Below, piece after piece: positions 1 to 8,341 of a stretch of 61,831 nt of DNA. Positions within the stretch are counted from its first letter, which is position 1; every line of letters begins with the position of its first letter. Location: NCBI GenBank assembly GCA_043810515.1, contig JBDRNZ010000005.1, positions 1 through 61,831 of the forward strand. The letters run 5' to 3'. The DNA is from WJKQ01 sp043810515. GTDB lineage: Bacteria; Patescibacteriota; Gracilibacteria; UBA1369; LOWO2-01-FULL-3. The notes under the pieces were generated by a model. It saw nothing but the letters and a program-made list of their open reading frames with translations, was not told the origin of the DNA and did no database searches. The translations under genes and the position numbers were made by a program.

Positions 1-1
1 T

Positions 2-880
2 AGGGAGGCGTGGGAGAAGGCGAAGGAAAATAAAGACAAAGGCTTTTTCGAGAAGGTGAAAATATTTTTCTCGACTTTCAGGGAGGAGATGAATAAGGTG
101 GATGAGGAGCAGGAAGAGGTTTCCGAGGAAACCACCAAGAAAGTCAAACAGGGCGTCGATGAAACTATGAAAGACGCGAGAGAGGCTGTGGCGCTCGATA
201 AAAGCGTTGATAAAGACGATTGTGAATTTCATGATGAAATGGTGGCGACGGCCGCTTCCAGTTTTGAGGAGATGGACGAAAAATATCAGACTGCCGGATA
301 TGGCAGTGTTGCGAAATTGCAAAAGGCTGTAGAGGGCAAGCCGGAACAGATGGAATTTGAGGAGGCACGGGCGATTTCGGGCGTGGCTTTTATGACTCTG
401 CGAAAACTGAAAGAGCAATATCCGACAAAAGAAAAATTCAAAGCTGCGCTGGACAGATTCGCAAAAATTTCGGAAAAATCGAAATTTCCATTGGAGAAAC
501 TGCTCAGCATGTCGGTTCTGAAAACTTTTAAAATCAAACTGCCGGGCGTTGGCGATTTGTTTTCAGGGAAATTGGGTAAAGTGACCGATCTCAGCGATTT
601 TATGGGGGAATTAGGGCTGGGAATGGAAGACGCGTGGACGCTGAAAGGCATTCGCAAAAGTCCGCCTGAAAATCGCGATGAAATCGTAAAAATTCTCAAC
701 GAAAAAATATTCAAAAAAACAAGCGCAACAAATGTGGGCCGCGTGACCGATATTCTCAGCAAAATGATTGCGAATAAAGAAGATAAGCTCAGCACGGAGA
801 CACTGTCCGAGCTCGCATTCCTTATCGACAATGCTGATTTTGATAACCTTGTAACTGTTCTGGTCGGAAAACATGGATAA
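2..880 (+). CDS. C-terminal part of an unidentified helical protein (5' end outside window)
   Basis: The reading frame is open from base 2, so the true start lies before the window. A GTG at 56 is the first internal start codon but is probably not the real start. The visible part is charged and Lys/Glu-rich, as expected for a soluble mostly helical protein. It has no membrane segment and no motif I recognise. It overlaps the next gene by 8 bases (ATGGATAA), which suggests translational coupling. Function is unknown. Confidence 0.7.
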   Translation, partial: REAWEKAKENKDKGFFEKVKIFFSTFREEMNKVDEEQEEVSEETTKKVKQGVDETMKDAREAVALDKSVDKDDCEFHDEMVATAASSFEEMDEKYQTAGYGSVAKLQKAVEGKPEQMEFEEARAISGVAFMTLRKLKEQYPTKEKFKAALDRFAKISEKSKFPLEKLLSMSVLKTFKIKLPGVGDLFSGKLGKVTDLSDFMGELGLGMEDAWTLKGIRKSPPENRDEIVKILNEKIFKKTSATNVGRVTDILSKMIANKEDKLSTETLSELAFLIDNADFDNLVTVLVGKHG

Positions 881-1124
881 AAAAACCCTGCAAAACCAGA
901 TTCTCAAACTTCTCGAAACCTCCACAATCCCCCGCCATGATAAAGTGATGGTAAAAATCCTTATAAACGCGATGGATGAGGGCGTTTTGAACAAAATCTT
1001 TGAAGCTCTGAAAAACGAGGCCACCGAAAATGAAAAACTCGAGCAGAAGCGCACTCGCATCAAGATGAAATACGATGTCATGGTGGAAAAACTCAGCGAT
1101 ATGGAGATCAAAAAATACACCTAA
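873..1124 (+). CDS. Small hypothetical helical protein (83 aa)
   Basis: This 83-residue protein starts at an ATG inside the last codons of the upstream gene, so the two are probably co-translated. It is Lys/Glu-rich, likely all helical, and has no signal peptide or membrane segment. The coupling suggests a partner of the upstream helical protein. No family is recognised. Confidence 0.6.
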   Translation: MDKKTLQNQILKLLETSTIPRHDKVMVKILINAMDEGVLNKIFEALKNEATENEKLEQKRTRIKMKYDVMVEKLSDMEIKKYT

Positions 1125-1146
1125 GAATCCGACTAATCAAAAGCTA

Positions 1147-1174
1147 TTGCTTTTATTCCGTTGTTGCGTATACT
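1147..1174 (+). promoter_or_regulatory. Sigma-70-type promoter before a possible small RNA
   Basis: TTGCTT (1147-1152) and TATACT (1169-1174) are separated by 16 bases. Transcription would start near 1181, just before a GCTGGG/CCCAGC hairpin. There is no ORF before the terminator at 1265-1291, so the promoter appears to serve a short non-coding transcript. Confidence 0.45.
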
Positions 1175-1179
1175 TAAGG

Positions 1180-1291
1180 GGCTGGGTTTCGGCCCAGCAT
1201 TCTCTGATGGATTAGGATATTAAGGCTTTTCTAGGGCGTTGGTACTCCTAAGTCTATACAAGATCCCTCCTCCAAGCGGGGAGGGTTTTTT
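1180..1291 (+). ncRNA. Candidate structured small RNA, about 110 nt
   Basis: The stretch lies between a plausible promoter (1147-1174) and an intrinsic terminator (1265-1291) and has no coding frame. It can form a 5' hairpin (GCTGGG-TTTCGG-CCCAGC, from about 1181), an internal TTAGGA/TCCTAA pairing, and the terminator stem. I could not match it to SRP RNA (no GGAAG tetraloop motif), RNase P RNA, tmRNA or 6S RNA. It could instead be an untranslated leader or remnant. Confidence 0.35.
1265..1291 (+). terminator. Intrinsic terminator
   Basis: CCCTCCTCC pairs with GGGGAGGG (one bulged T) around an AAGC loop and is followed by six T residues. It would end the candidate small RNA or read-through from the upstream gene pair, before tRNA-His. 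Confidence 0.7.
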
Positions 1292-1350
1292 GTTTGAGTT
1301 TTTCATAGCGAGCGGTTAAGATTGTAACGCTTAAAAACGCGGAAAAATAT

Positions 1351-1428
1351 GGTGAGCGTAGCTCAGTTGGTTAGAGCACCGGGTTGTGGTCCCGGGGGTC
1401 GTGGGTTCGAATCCCATCGCTCACCCCA
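1351..1428 (+). tRNA. tRNA-His (GTG), CCA encoded
   Basis: A full cloverleaf is visible. The acceptor stem is GTGAGCG (1352-1358) with CGCTCAC, there is an extra 5' G at 1351 opposite discriminator C1425, and CCA is encoded at 1426-1428. The anticodon loop TTGTGGT carries GTG, and the T loop is TTCGAAT. The G-1/C73 pair is the normal tRNA-His identity element. Confidence 0.95.
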
Positions 1429-1432
1429 TAGC

Positions 1433-1479
1433 TTGACAAATTCTGCGTTTTGACGTATTGTTTCTGTCTATTTGATAAT
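1433..1479 (+). promoter_or_regulatory. Overlapping promoters for the Tat-type lipoprotein gene
   Basis: TTGACA (1433-1438) is followed after 17 bases by TATTGT (1456-1461). A second pair, TTGACG (1450-1455) and GATAAT (1474-1479) with an 18-base spacer, lies just before the ATG at 1489. The second pair would give an almost leaderless mRNA. Confidence 0.5.
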
Positions 1480-1488
1480 TGTAGAATT

Positions 1489-2187
1489 ATGGAATCAACA
1501 GGAAAAGGATTAACAAGAAGAAAACTTTTAAGCGGTATGCTTGCTGCTGCTGCTATCGCCGCTTCTGGCGCAGGCTGCATGATAAACAGCAATGGGAAAC
1601 CTGCGACTGATGCGGAACAGGACTTTAATGTCAGCCCGGATTCTTCTGATCCAGGAACTGATACTGTCGCTAATACAGACAATGGTCCGGATTCGGATTT
1701 ATCTTCAAGTATAGACGAATGTATCGGCGAACCAGCTGAAGCCATTACAAACGAAATACTTCTAGACATTCAACAAAAAGTAGATGCGATTTTAGCTGAT
1801 GCATTGAGGGTGCTGGAAAATTCACCGGAAGGAGAAACCGTCGAAATGGAATCCGATGATACGGGTTTTAATCTGAAGGTTATCGGTCCTCCTGTTGATG
1901 ACGGTTATGGCGACCTACAGACATTGAGCGCTTATCGTAAAGAAATTGGTGCCGTGGTTCATCATCTTGATATAACTACTCAAAAGCAGGGTGCTATTGA
2001 GTGGAAAGAACTAAGTCATGAATGCGCCGCCTCCGACAGTCCGGTGTTTGTAAAATCTCCGGTAAGTGGTGGCCTTGAAGTAAAAACAGTTCCTGCTGAT
2101 GAATATTTCAGGCTTGTTGAGGATACAAGAGAGCAGATAATGGCTCTGATGGACAGATTTATGCCCCGACAGGCGGATGCTCTTTGA
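1489..2187 (+). CDS. Tat-type lipoprotein of unknown function
   Basis: The protein has 232 residues starting at ATG 1489. The N-terminus has a twin-arginine-like motif (LTRRKLLSG), an Ala-rich hydrophobic stretch and a lipobox-like site ending GAGC. This suggests export, possibly folded, and lipid anchoring on the outer face of the membrane. An acidic Asp/Ser/Thr-rich linker follows (about residues 35-70), then a globular domain I do not recognise. An upstream in-frame start at 1450 would bury the signal and was rejected. The gene ends in TGA and overlaps the convergent LOG-family gene by 29 bases. Confidence 0.75.
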   Translation: MESTGKGLTRRKLLSGMLAAAAIAASGAGCMINSNGKPATDAEQDFNVSPDSSDPGTDTVANTDNGPDSDLSSSIDECIGEPAEAITNEILLDIQQKVDAILADALRVLENSPEGETVEMESDDTGFNLKVIGPPVDDGYGDLQTLSAYRKEIGAVVHHLDITTQKQGAIEWKELSHECAASDSPVFVKSPVSGGLEVKTVPADEYFRLVEDTREQIMALMDRFMPRQADAL

Positions 2188-3280
2188 TGAATTTCACGAT
2201 TTCGTCGGGATCGTCCGAGATCGCGAGCATGTCGTGGTATTTGTAGCCTTCCGAGACTTTTTGGAGGAGCTCGAAAACCGGTGATTCCTCGCTCCAGAAT
2301 TTCTTTCCGAAGAAAATCATAGGGCTCACGTAGCCGAAACTCATGTAATGGTTTTGCGCAGCGTCCGCGAATATCTCCTGTAGTGTGCCGGCGCTTCCCG
2401 GTGCGTAGATTATGCCGTGTAGCGCGACCGCGAGCAGAATGTCCTCCCTTATCGAATTTGAGAAATATTTTGCGATTTTTGTTGCGAATAAATTTGAGGG
2501 TTCATGGCCGTAAAACCACGTAGGAATCGCAAGATTTTCTGCACCTTGCGGATACATTTCCATGATTTTTTGAGATTTAAGCACGAAGTCCTTGTCTTTG
2601 TAGCTGGGCGCTTCTTTCAGGATCTCAATCGCCTCTGAAAGTTCAGTGTCTTTTTTGCCGGCGAGATATGCTCCGAGGTTTGCGGCTTCCATTATTCCCG
2701 GGCCGCCGCCGGACATGATGTAGTAACCATCTTCCGTGAGAGTTTTGGCGATAACCGCGACTTTTTCATAAAAAGGATCGGTCCTCAAAATGCTGTGGCC
2801 GCCCATCACACCAACACATTTCCTTTTTGTCATCCCATCCTCGCCGAGGCCAACCAGTTCATTTACGGCGTCGTCTATCGCGTGGTCGTGGATTCTCTCG
2901 CTTAAAGCTTCATTTATGTCCTCGAGATTCTGGAAAGATTTAAAATGATTGTAGATTTTAAGATCAAGACTTTTGTCATTATCGGGATCATAGCCGTCCA
3001 TCAGTTCCTGCCATGTATAAAGATCCTTCCGGTACGGATTGTAAGGCAGGCCAACTATTTTCGGGTAAATAACGGCGCCTTTTTCCCTTAACAGAAGTTC
3101 CGTTTCAACCGGCATGTCACAACCGAGAAAAGTCGTGTTTGCCAGCTTGATTTTTGCCCAGTCTATAGAGGTTTTTTTAAGGTCGAGATTCTGGATCGTG
3201 AGATTCAGCAAAGTGTCTCCTTTCTTCAACAATTCCTCAACCGACTGGATTTCTTTTATAAGTTTTTTTGGAGCCGGCAT
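2159..3280 (-). CDS. LOG/TIGR00730-type Rossmann-fold nucleotide-binding protein
   Basis: The protein has 373 residues. The C-terminal two thirds carry hallmarks of the LOG/TIGR00730-related lysine-decarboxylase-like fold: a GVMGGHS strand-loop, SGGGPGIMEAAN, and a PGSAGTLQEIF motif corresponding to the family's PGGxGTxxE. Characterised LOG relatives are phosphoribohydrolases acting on nucleoside monophosphates or cytokinin nucleotides. The roughly 140-residue N-terminal extension is longer than in small LOG proteins, so substrate and role are uncertain. A cytoplasmic location is likely because there is no signal or membrane segment. Confidence 0.8.
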   Translation of the reverse strand: MPAPKKLIKEIQSVEELLKKGDTLLNLTIQNLDLKKTSIDWAKIKLANTTFLGCDMPVETELLLREKGAVIYPKIVGLPYNPYRKDLYTWQELMDGYDPDNDKSLDLKIYNHFKSFQNLEDINEALSERIHDHAIDDAVNELVGLGEDGMTKRKCVGVMGGHSILRTDPFYEKVAVIAKTLTEDGYYIMSGGGPGIMEAANLGAYLAGKKDTELSEAIEILKEAPSYKDKDFVLKSQKIMEMYPQGAENLAIPTWFYGHEPSNLFATKIAKYFSNSIREDILLAVALHGIIYAPGSAGTLQEIFADAAQNHYMSFGYVSPMIFFGKKFWSEESPVFELLQKVSEGYKYHDMLAISDDPDEIVKFIKEHPPVGA

Positions 3281-3368
3281 ATTTTTGAAGTTAATTTTTT
3301 ATAACTTTACATATTTATCATTTTTTTTACAAATAGACTCCCGCAAAAATCTGTGTTAGTAATATGTT

Positions 3369-4259
3369 ATGAAAAAAATTCTGTTTTTTATTTTCGGCGC
3401 CGGTATTTTTATTTTTCAGTCGCTGAATGTTTTTGCCGGAGACTGTTTCAGCGATCCCATTTATGACCGAGACTGGAACGCGGAGGTTACAACCGGAGCC
3501 TTTGTGCGCGATGTCGCGTGTATGGAGGGGTCTTCAGTCCTCACAACTCTATCGGTCGGCGAAGTGGTGCATGTGATTGCGGAAACAGATGGATGGTATA
3601 AGATTGAGCGAAATAACGGACTTATTGGCTGGGTCGGGCAATGGCTTGTTTCCGCGACTGATCAGTCTTTTTCTTTTAATTATCCGCAGCCGGAAGAGCC
3701 TCTGTACGATGTCACCGGACATGTGTATGAATCCGCGATCCGCTATATTTATTCGGAGGGAATAGTAAACGGCTATCCGGATGGATCTTACAAGCCGAAC
3801 AGCACTATAAACCGCGCGGAACTTCTGAAAATTATAGTAGAGGCCGAGTATGATGACGAATTTGAATCGTACGGAGGTAGCGGATGTTTTTATGATGTTC
3901 CCGCCGGAGAATGGTTTACAAAATATGTGTGTTTCGCGAAGGATCATTTTATTATCGAAGGCTATGCCGATGGCACTTTCAGGCCGGCGCGAGAGATAAA
4001 TTTCGTAGAGGCTTTAAAAATAGCTCTCAATACCTTTGGTTATCCATATGCGGAAACCGACCCGTGGTACAAAGGCTTTGTTGACACCGCGTCGGAGTAT
4101 AATTTTATCCCTCTTGATGTCGATTATTTTGCGGAACAATACAGCCGGGCACAGATGGCCGAAATGATGACGCGCATGTTGAAGTACGAAAAAAGTGAAC
4201 TTGATGAATATCTCGGCAATGACGCGGACAAGCGCGTTACCTACGATATTCTTATGTAA
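3369..4259 (+). CDS. Exported SH3-like/SLH-domain surface protein
   Basis: The protein has 296 residues and a cleavable signal peptide (residues 1-23, ending VFAG). Residues about 40-95 resemble a bacterial SH3 domain (VGEVVHVIAETDGWYKI, LIGWVGQWL). From about 118 there are two clear SLH repeats (YSEGIVNGYPDGSYKPN...INRAELLKI; ...HFIIEGYADGTFRPAREINFVEALKI) and a weaker third one near 225-275. SLH domains usually bind secondary cell-wall polymers and SH3b domains bind peptidoglycan, so a wall-attached role is likely. The next small gene follows after 12 bases. Confidence 0.85.
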   Translation: MKKILFFIFGAGIFIFQSLNVFAGDCFSDPIYDRDWNAEVTTGAFVRDVACMEGSSVLTTLSVGEVVHVIAETDGWYKIERNNGLIGWVGQWLVSATDQSFSFNYPQPEEPLYDVTGHVYESAIRYIYSEGIVNGYPDGSYKPNSTINRAELLKIIVEAEYDDEFESYGGSGCFYDVPAGEWFTKYVCFAKDHFIIEGYADGTFRPAREINFVEALKIALNTFGYPYAETDPWYKGFVDTASEYNFIPLDVDYFAEQYSRAQMAEMMTRMLKYEKSELDEYLGNDADKRVTYDILM

Positions 4260-4271
4260 TTAAAATTTTTT

Positions 4272-4490
4272 ATGGAAAATAAACTTCTTATTGATCTGAG
4301 CATAAAATACGGGCTGGATACGGCGCAGGTTTCAAAGCTGACCGACATGGTTTATCAATGCGGCGTAATGGACCTGAATTCGCAGGAGGCCTCCAGAATC
4401 GCCACTTTTATCTGTAAAATGGACATGATAAACAAACCAGCCGAGGAAATTATCGAGGAGCTGAAGCTAAAAGGGCTAGCCGGCGAGTAG
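4272..4490 (+). CDS. Small hypothetical protein (72 aa)
   Basis: This 72-residue protein starts 12 bases after the SLH gene and is probably co-transcribed with it. The sequence is mostly helical, with several Met and Cys residues and no signal or membrane segment. It overlaps the convergent minus-strand gene by 15 bases. No family is recognised. Confidence 0.6.
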   Translation: MENKLLIDLSIKYGLDTAQVSKLTDMVYQCGVMDLNSQEASRIATFICKMDMINKPAEEIIEELKLKGLAGE

Positions 4491-5150
4491 GTCCCGGTTG
4501 TCCAGGTTTTCTTTTGTCTTTGCGAGAATTCCTTTTGCTATGAACATGGAAAATTCGCGGAGGTTTTCGTAGGACTTAAAAACGTCGTGCTGTTCAAGAA
4601 AATCACGCAGAACAAAAGTCAGAAGCTGTATCAGGACCGCGGCGGGTTTCTTGGCAGCGGGCTTGTCGGAAGGCGGTTCGGCCTCGTACGCGGTTTTCAA
4701 AAGCTTGTGAGGACTTTCCTCCGCCTGAAATAACATGTTTTTTATCCAGTCGTCTATTTCGATTTTCAGTTTAAGCGGCATGGCTGCATCTTTTTCCCCG
4801 AAAAACATCAGCGAAGTTCCGGTTCCGGCTGGCGTTTTCAGCATCAGAAAATCTCCCACCTCGCTTTTTATGTCCTCATTTCCAAGCAAAATCGCGGCAA
4901 GAATAAAATTTGCGGGAATATTCTTTTCCAAAACCCTGCTTATCAGAAGAACAAGCTCACTCTTATGACTGGTTTTGACGAATTTAAGAAGAATTTTCAG
5001 AAGCTCCTCCTCCTTTTTCTTCTGCCTGCCTTCTTCCTTTTTTATCGCGGCAATCTGGGCGGCGGCGTGCTTCATTTTTTCTTTGAATGCTTCAAAAGCC
5101 GCCTCCGACATAGGCTCGCCCGATCCGGCGATAAATGATTCCAATGACAT
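4476..5150 (-). CDS. Hypothetical helical protein upstream-coupled to L27
   Basis: The protein has 224 residues. It contains a Lys/Glu-rich coiled segment (about 20-50), a more hydrophobic helical domain (about 55-95), and a C-terminal helical domain after an Ala/Lys/Pro linker. It lies 9 bases downstream of rpmA on the same strand, so it is probably in the L27 operon. I see no recognisable motif. A cytoplasmic location is likely. Confidence 0.65.
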   Translation of the reverse strand: MSLESFIAGSGEPMSEAAFEAFKEKMKHAAAQIAAIKKEEGRQKKKEEELLKILLKFVKTSHKSELVLLISRVLEKNIPANFILAAILLGNEDIKSEVGDFLMLKTPAGTGTSLMFFGEKDAAMPLKLKIEIDDWIKNMLFQAEESPHKLLKTAYEAEPPSDKPAAKKPAAVLIQLLTFVLRDFLEQHDVFKSYENLREFSMFIAKGILAKTKENLDNRDLLAG

Positions 5151-5159
5151 AATTAAACT

Positions 5160-5441
5160 TTAGGCTGCAGAAACTACGTTGACTATTGTGTCCTTAAATT
5201 TCCTACCGTCGTACTTTTTAAGGGCCTTTTTTGTAAAATGAACTTTGCCTTCCTTGAGAGCAAATATTGTATGGTCTCTGCCCATTCCTACGTTTTCACC
5301 GGGAAAGAACTTTGTGCCTCTTTGTCTTATGATGATTCCTCCGGCTTTTATCGCTTCACCGCCAAAAACTTTTACACCAAGGCGCTTTGCTACCGAATCG
5401 CGTCCGTTTGCCGTTGATCCACCCGCTTTTTTATGTGACAT
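5160..5441 (-). CDS. rpmA: 50S ribosomal protein L27
   Basis: The protein has 93 residues and is a clear L27: it begins MSHKKAGGSTANGRDS and continues with RLGVKVFGGE, IIRQRGTKFFPG and the GMGRDHTIFAL segment. L27 sits next to the peptidyl-transferase centre, and its N-terminal tail reaches the P-site tRNA. There is no Firmicutes-type cleavable N-terminal extension. The usual upstream partner rplU (L21) is not adjacent, so the gene is separated from its common operon mate here. Confidence 0.97.
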   Translation of the reverse strand: MSHKKAGGSTANGRDSVAKRLGVKVFGGEAIKAGGIIIRQRGTKFFPGENVGMGRDHTIFALKEGKVHFTKKALKKYDGRKFKDTIVNVVSAA

Positions 5442-5466
5442 GACAGTTTATGTTAATTGCTATGTG

Positions 5467-5495
5467 ATTTTAGGGAAAAGCGGCATGTTTTTCAA
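5467..5495 (-). promoter_or_regulatory. Promoter for rpmA
   Basis: On the minus strand, TTGAAA (5495-5490) is followed after 17 bases by TAAAAT (5472-5467), about 25 bases before the rpmA ATG. No Shine-Dalgarno sequence is visible in the short leader. Confidence 0.6.
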
Positions 5496-5574
5496 GAGAA
5501 AGTTGGAATATCCCCAAAATTGGAGGAAAAATGTTGTTCCGGCAGTGGCTGGAAAATGGATCGTATGGTTACAG

Positions 5575-5594
5575 AAGTGTCACCGGTGACACTT
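5575..5594. repeat. Perfect 20-bp palindrome with core GTCACCGGTGAC
   Basis: The arm AAGTGTCACC is followed directly by its exact reverse complement. It lies in the 343-base gap between rpmA and the HNH nuclease gene, where apart from the rpmA promoter I see nothing else. A close relative, a 22-bp palindrome with GTGTGACC arms, occurs inside the HNH gene at 6335-6356, and another lies upstream of ldh at 57621-57650. It could be a protein-binding site, a bidirectional terminator hairpin or a REP-like element. Confidence 0.7.
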
Positions 5595-5784
5595 TTAAAA
5601 ATCAACTTGACGGGCATTTCTGTACGAAAAGCGAACTAGATCTTCGGCTTGTTACGGTCAAAAATTCAGTGCAATAATTTTTGCGGCAAAAACGTGTTAA
5701 AATCGCATTTGTCAGCGGTTTTTGTCTTGTTTACCGTTTGGCTTTTTGAGAAAATTTAAGCACAAATATTTAAACAAAAAACAT

Positions 5785-6690
5785 ATGACCTATTCCCAAA
5801 AATTACATCACGAATTTGTCCGACTTGGCAGAATGCGATTCAGGCTGAAAAATAAAATGCTGGCAATTTTACCTGAGATTTATAAAAGCGGCGTTTACAA
5901 AAAATATGCCGGTTCAATCGTGGAATATGCGGGAAAATACGGAGATATTGCCAAATCGACGGTGATCCGCCGCCTCGGCCTTGAGAAAAAACTCGAAAAT
6001 AAGCCATATTTAAAAGAAGCGATAAAAACTGTCGGACTTCAGAAAGTCGCAATTGTCGCAAACCTCGCCACTCCCGAAACAGACAAAGCATTCGCCGATA
6101 AGGTCAGAAATATGAGCAAAACAGCTGTCCAGACCCTCGCGAAAGAATTGAGACAAAAACAAATTACGAACTTTTGTTCGCAATGCCACGCGAAATCTGA
6201 AAATATAAAAATCGAACTCGACGAGGAAATGACCTTCATGTTTCTGAAGCTGAAAAACCGGCTCGGAAAAAATCTCGGCAACAAAGAGATCATGCGAAAA
6301 ATCCTCGAGGAAGTGGCCGAAAAAGAATTTCCAAAAAGTGTGACCGGTCACACTTTGACGAAACCTAAAAAAGATGACAAAATCTCCCGTTACATTCCCG
6401 CCGGTAAAAAACGCCAAATAATCGCACGGACAAACGGAAAATGTTCTTATCCAAATTGCAATTCTCCATTTCAGGTCCTTCATCACGTAGATCGCTTCAG
6501 TGAGAGTAAAAACCATGATTTCGTGATTCCTCTCTGCGAAATTCACCATGAATTCGCCCATAATAATCTGATCCGGAATGAAAAGCTGGCTGCGGAAAAA
6601 TGGCAACTCTCAGTGATCAGGCCGCCTGCTGTCCATGTTTCACAAGCGGAAATTCTTTACAAGGAGTATCGGCAAAAAGCATCTGCTTAA
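5785..6690 (+). CDS. HNH endonuclease-like protein
   Basis: The protein has 301 residues from ATG 5785. The C-terminal part (about 220-280) has an HNH nuclease core: KCSYPNC, then LHHVDRFSES, then LCEIHHEFAHN. These supply the zinc-binding Cys residues and the ββα-metal His residues. The N-terminal 130 residues are helical and basic and may bind DNA. A second Cys pair lies in FCSQCHAK. Related stand-alone HNH proteins are common in CPR genomes, often as mobile or homing-type genes. The coding sequence contains a perfect 22-bp palindrome at 6335-6356. Confidence 0.8.
   Translation: MTYSQKLHHEFVRLGRMRFRLKNKMLAILPEIYKSGVYKKYAGSIVEYAGKYGDIAKSTVIRRLGLEKKLENKPYLKEAIKTVGLQKVAIVANLATPETDKAFADKVRNMSKTAVQTLAKELRQKQITNFCSQCHAKSENIKIELDEEMTFMFLKLKNRLGKNLGNKEIMRKILEEVAEKEFPKSVTGHTLTKPKKDDKISRYIPAGKKRQIIARTNGKCSYPNCNSPFQVLHHVDRFSESKNHDFVIPLCEIHHEFAHNNLIRNEKLAAEKWQLSVIRPPAVHVSQAEILYKEYRQKASA
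6335..6356. repeat. Perfect 22-bp palindrome inside the HNH gene
   Basis: The arm AAAGTGTGACC is followed by its exact reverse complement and encodes the KSVTGHTLT stretch of the HNH protein. It shares the design of the palindromes at 5575-5594 and 57621-57650 (TGTSACC/GGTSACA). An HNH gene with one copy inside and a relative 190 bases upstream of its start suggests either self-binding or a mobile-element footprint. Confidence 0.7.
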
Positions 6691-6776
6691 ATTCTGTCCG
6701 CCCTTGCTCCTAGCATTGCTTTTTCGGCTTATTAGTGGTAAAATATGAAGATAAATCCGAACATAAAAACCAAAAA

Positions 6777-8318
6777 ATGGGAGCAAAACTGGACAAATAT
6801 CTGATAACTGTCGTGGCTGCGGCCTTTTTGCTGGCGCATACGGCTGTTGGTTTTGTCTCTGATTTTGAAGGCGGTGAAGCGTCGGCTGGGTCGGTTGTCC
6901 AGGCTGATTCCGGCGAAGCGTCGGCCGAGCCTGAGATGAGCGTGACCGATTTCGGCGATATAAAGCAAAAGCAGGACGATCTTTTAAAAAGGCTTAAAAG
7001 CGAGCTGAATCTGAGCAAGACCGGTTACAAACAGATTCTTATGAGTGCAAATGACACCCAGGAGAGGCTTGATCTTGTAAGGGAGGAAAAGCTCAGTTTA
7101 AGCGAGTATCTGGAAAATCTCGACAGTCTTATAAGTTCGACGCAGGAAAAACTTGTGGATGTGGTAAAACAGCTCGTTGAGGCAGAAAACGAAATTACTC
7201 TGCTTTATGAGCAGATTGATCTTAAGCAAATAGCTCTCAATTACCAAAAAGAGCTTTTAAAGGATTACAGCAGAATTATTTATGAACAGGACAACAATCT
7301 TTTATCTTTTGATGAAAATGGCGAAATCAACGCGTTTAAGCTGCTTCTCGCGGATGGAAGCGTCGGAGAAAATCTAAAAGATCTTGATTATCTTGGTATG
7401 CTGGACGAAGCCGGCCAGCAGATGGTTGAGAAACTGCAAAATCTCAGTGCCGACCTGCAAAATTCGCAAAAAGAACTTAACAAAAAGAAAAATAATCTTC
7501 TAAAACTCCAGAACGAGCTTGAAAATGAGAAAAAACAGCTTGAACTTCAAAAGGATTCGAAAGAAAACCTTATGCGCCTGACTTTTGGCCAGGAAAGCAT
7601 ATATCAGCAGCTGCTTGAGCAGACTACCGAGGAGCAAAAACAGATGCTGAGCGATGTAAAACACTTGAGCGAGGCCATCGCTTTTGTTGAGCAGAAAATC
7701 GCGGAAGAAGGCGATAATTTCAATCCCGACGAATACCTGTCCCTGCTGGATCCGAGCTCAAAGGCGATGTACAATTTCCAGCTTAATCTGGGAAGTTTAA
7801 ACAGCGACGGATTTTTGTGGCCGGTTGATCCGGATCGCGGTCTGAGTGCTTATTTTCATGATCCGACTTATTACAGCGCTTTCGGCATGCAGCACAATGC
7901 GATTGATATTCCGGAATATCAGGGTTCAGCTCTGCGCGCCGCGGCTGACGGAGTTGTATTCACCACAAAAGACAACGGTTTCGGTTACAGCTATATAATC
8001 CTGGCACACGCGACCGGATTTATGAGTGTTTACGGACACGTGAGCGAGATTCTTGTGAGTGAGGGCGAGGTTGTAAATCAGGGCTCCGTGATAGGCTTAA
8101 GCGGAGGTATGCCGGGAACAAAGGGCGCTGGCTACATGACCACGGGACCGCACCTGCATTTTGAGATGCTTCTGAACGGACTTTATGTTGATCCACTCGA
8201 TTATCTACCAATCCAGACTTTGACCGAGGATCAGATTTCGGCACTTCCCGAAAAGTATTTTGACAGCTGGGCGGACGCGACTGCGAAGTCTGAGATCAAG
8301 TCGGTTTCACGTTTTTAA
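6777..8318 (+). CDS. Murein hydrolase activator/M23 peptidase (EnvC-like)
   Basis: The protein has 513 residues from ATG 6777. This start puts a signal anchor (LITVVAAAFLLAHTAVGFV) at the N-terminus; a GTG 42 bases upstream is less likely. Residues about 70-330 form long coiled coils, followed by an M23/LytM domain. Its likely zinc ligands are visible in QHNAIDIP (HxxxD) and GPHLHFEM (HxH). This coiled-coil plus LytM layout matches EnvC/NlpD-like factors and D,D-endopeptidases acting on peptidoglycan in the envelope. Because the metal-site residues are present it may be catalytically active rather than only an amidase activator. Confidence 0.9.
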   Translation: MGAKLDKYLITVVAAAFLLAHTAVGFVSDFEGGEASAGSVVQADSGEASAEPEMSVTDFGDIKQKQDDLLKRLKSELNLSKTGYKQILMSANDTQERLDLVREEKLSLSEYLENLDSLISSTQEKLVDVVKQLVEAENEITLLYEQIDLKQIALNYQKELLKDYSRIIYEQDNNLLSFDENGEINAFKLLLADGSVGENLKDLDYLGMLDEAGQQMVEKLQNLSADLQNSQKELNKKKNNLLKLQNELENEKKQLELQKDSKENLMRLTFGQESIYQQLLEQTTEEQKQMLSDVKHLSEAIAFVEQKIAEEGDNFNPDEYLSLLDPSSKAMYNFQLNLGSLNSDGFLWPVDPDRGLSAYFHDPTYYSAFGMQHNAIDIPEYQGSALRAAADGVVFTTKDNGFGYSYIILAHATGFMSVYGHVSEILVSEGEVVNQGSVIGLSGGMPGTKGAGYMTTGPHLHFEMLLNGLYVDPLDYLPIQTLTEDQISALPEKYFDSWADATAKSEIKSVSRF

Positions 8319-8341
8319 TGATTCCATAGTAGAATGGGGAC

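Noticed and set aside
1180..1291. SRP (4.5S) RNA or 6S RNA
   Set aside because: The GGAAG and other conserved family motifs are absent.
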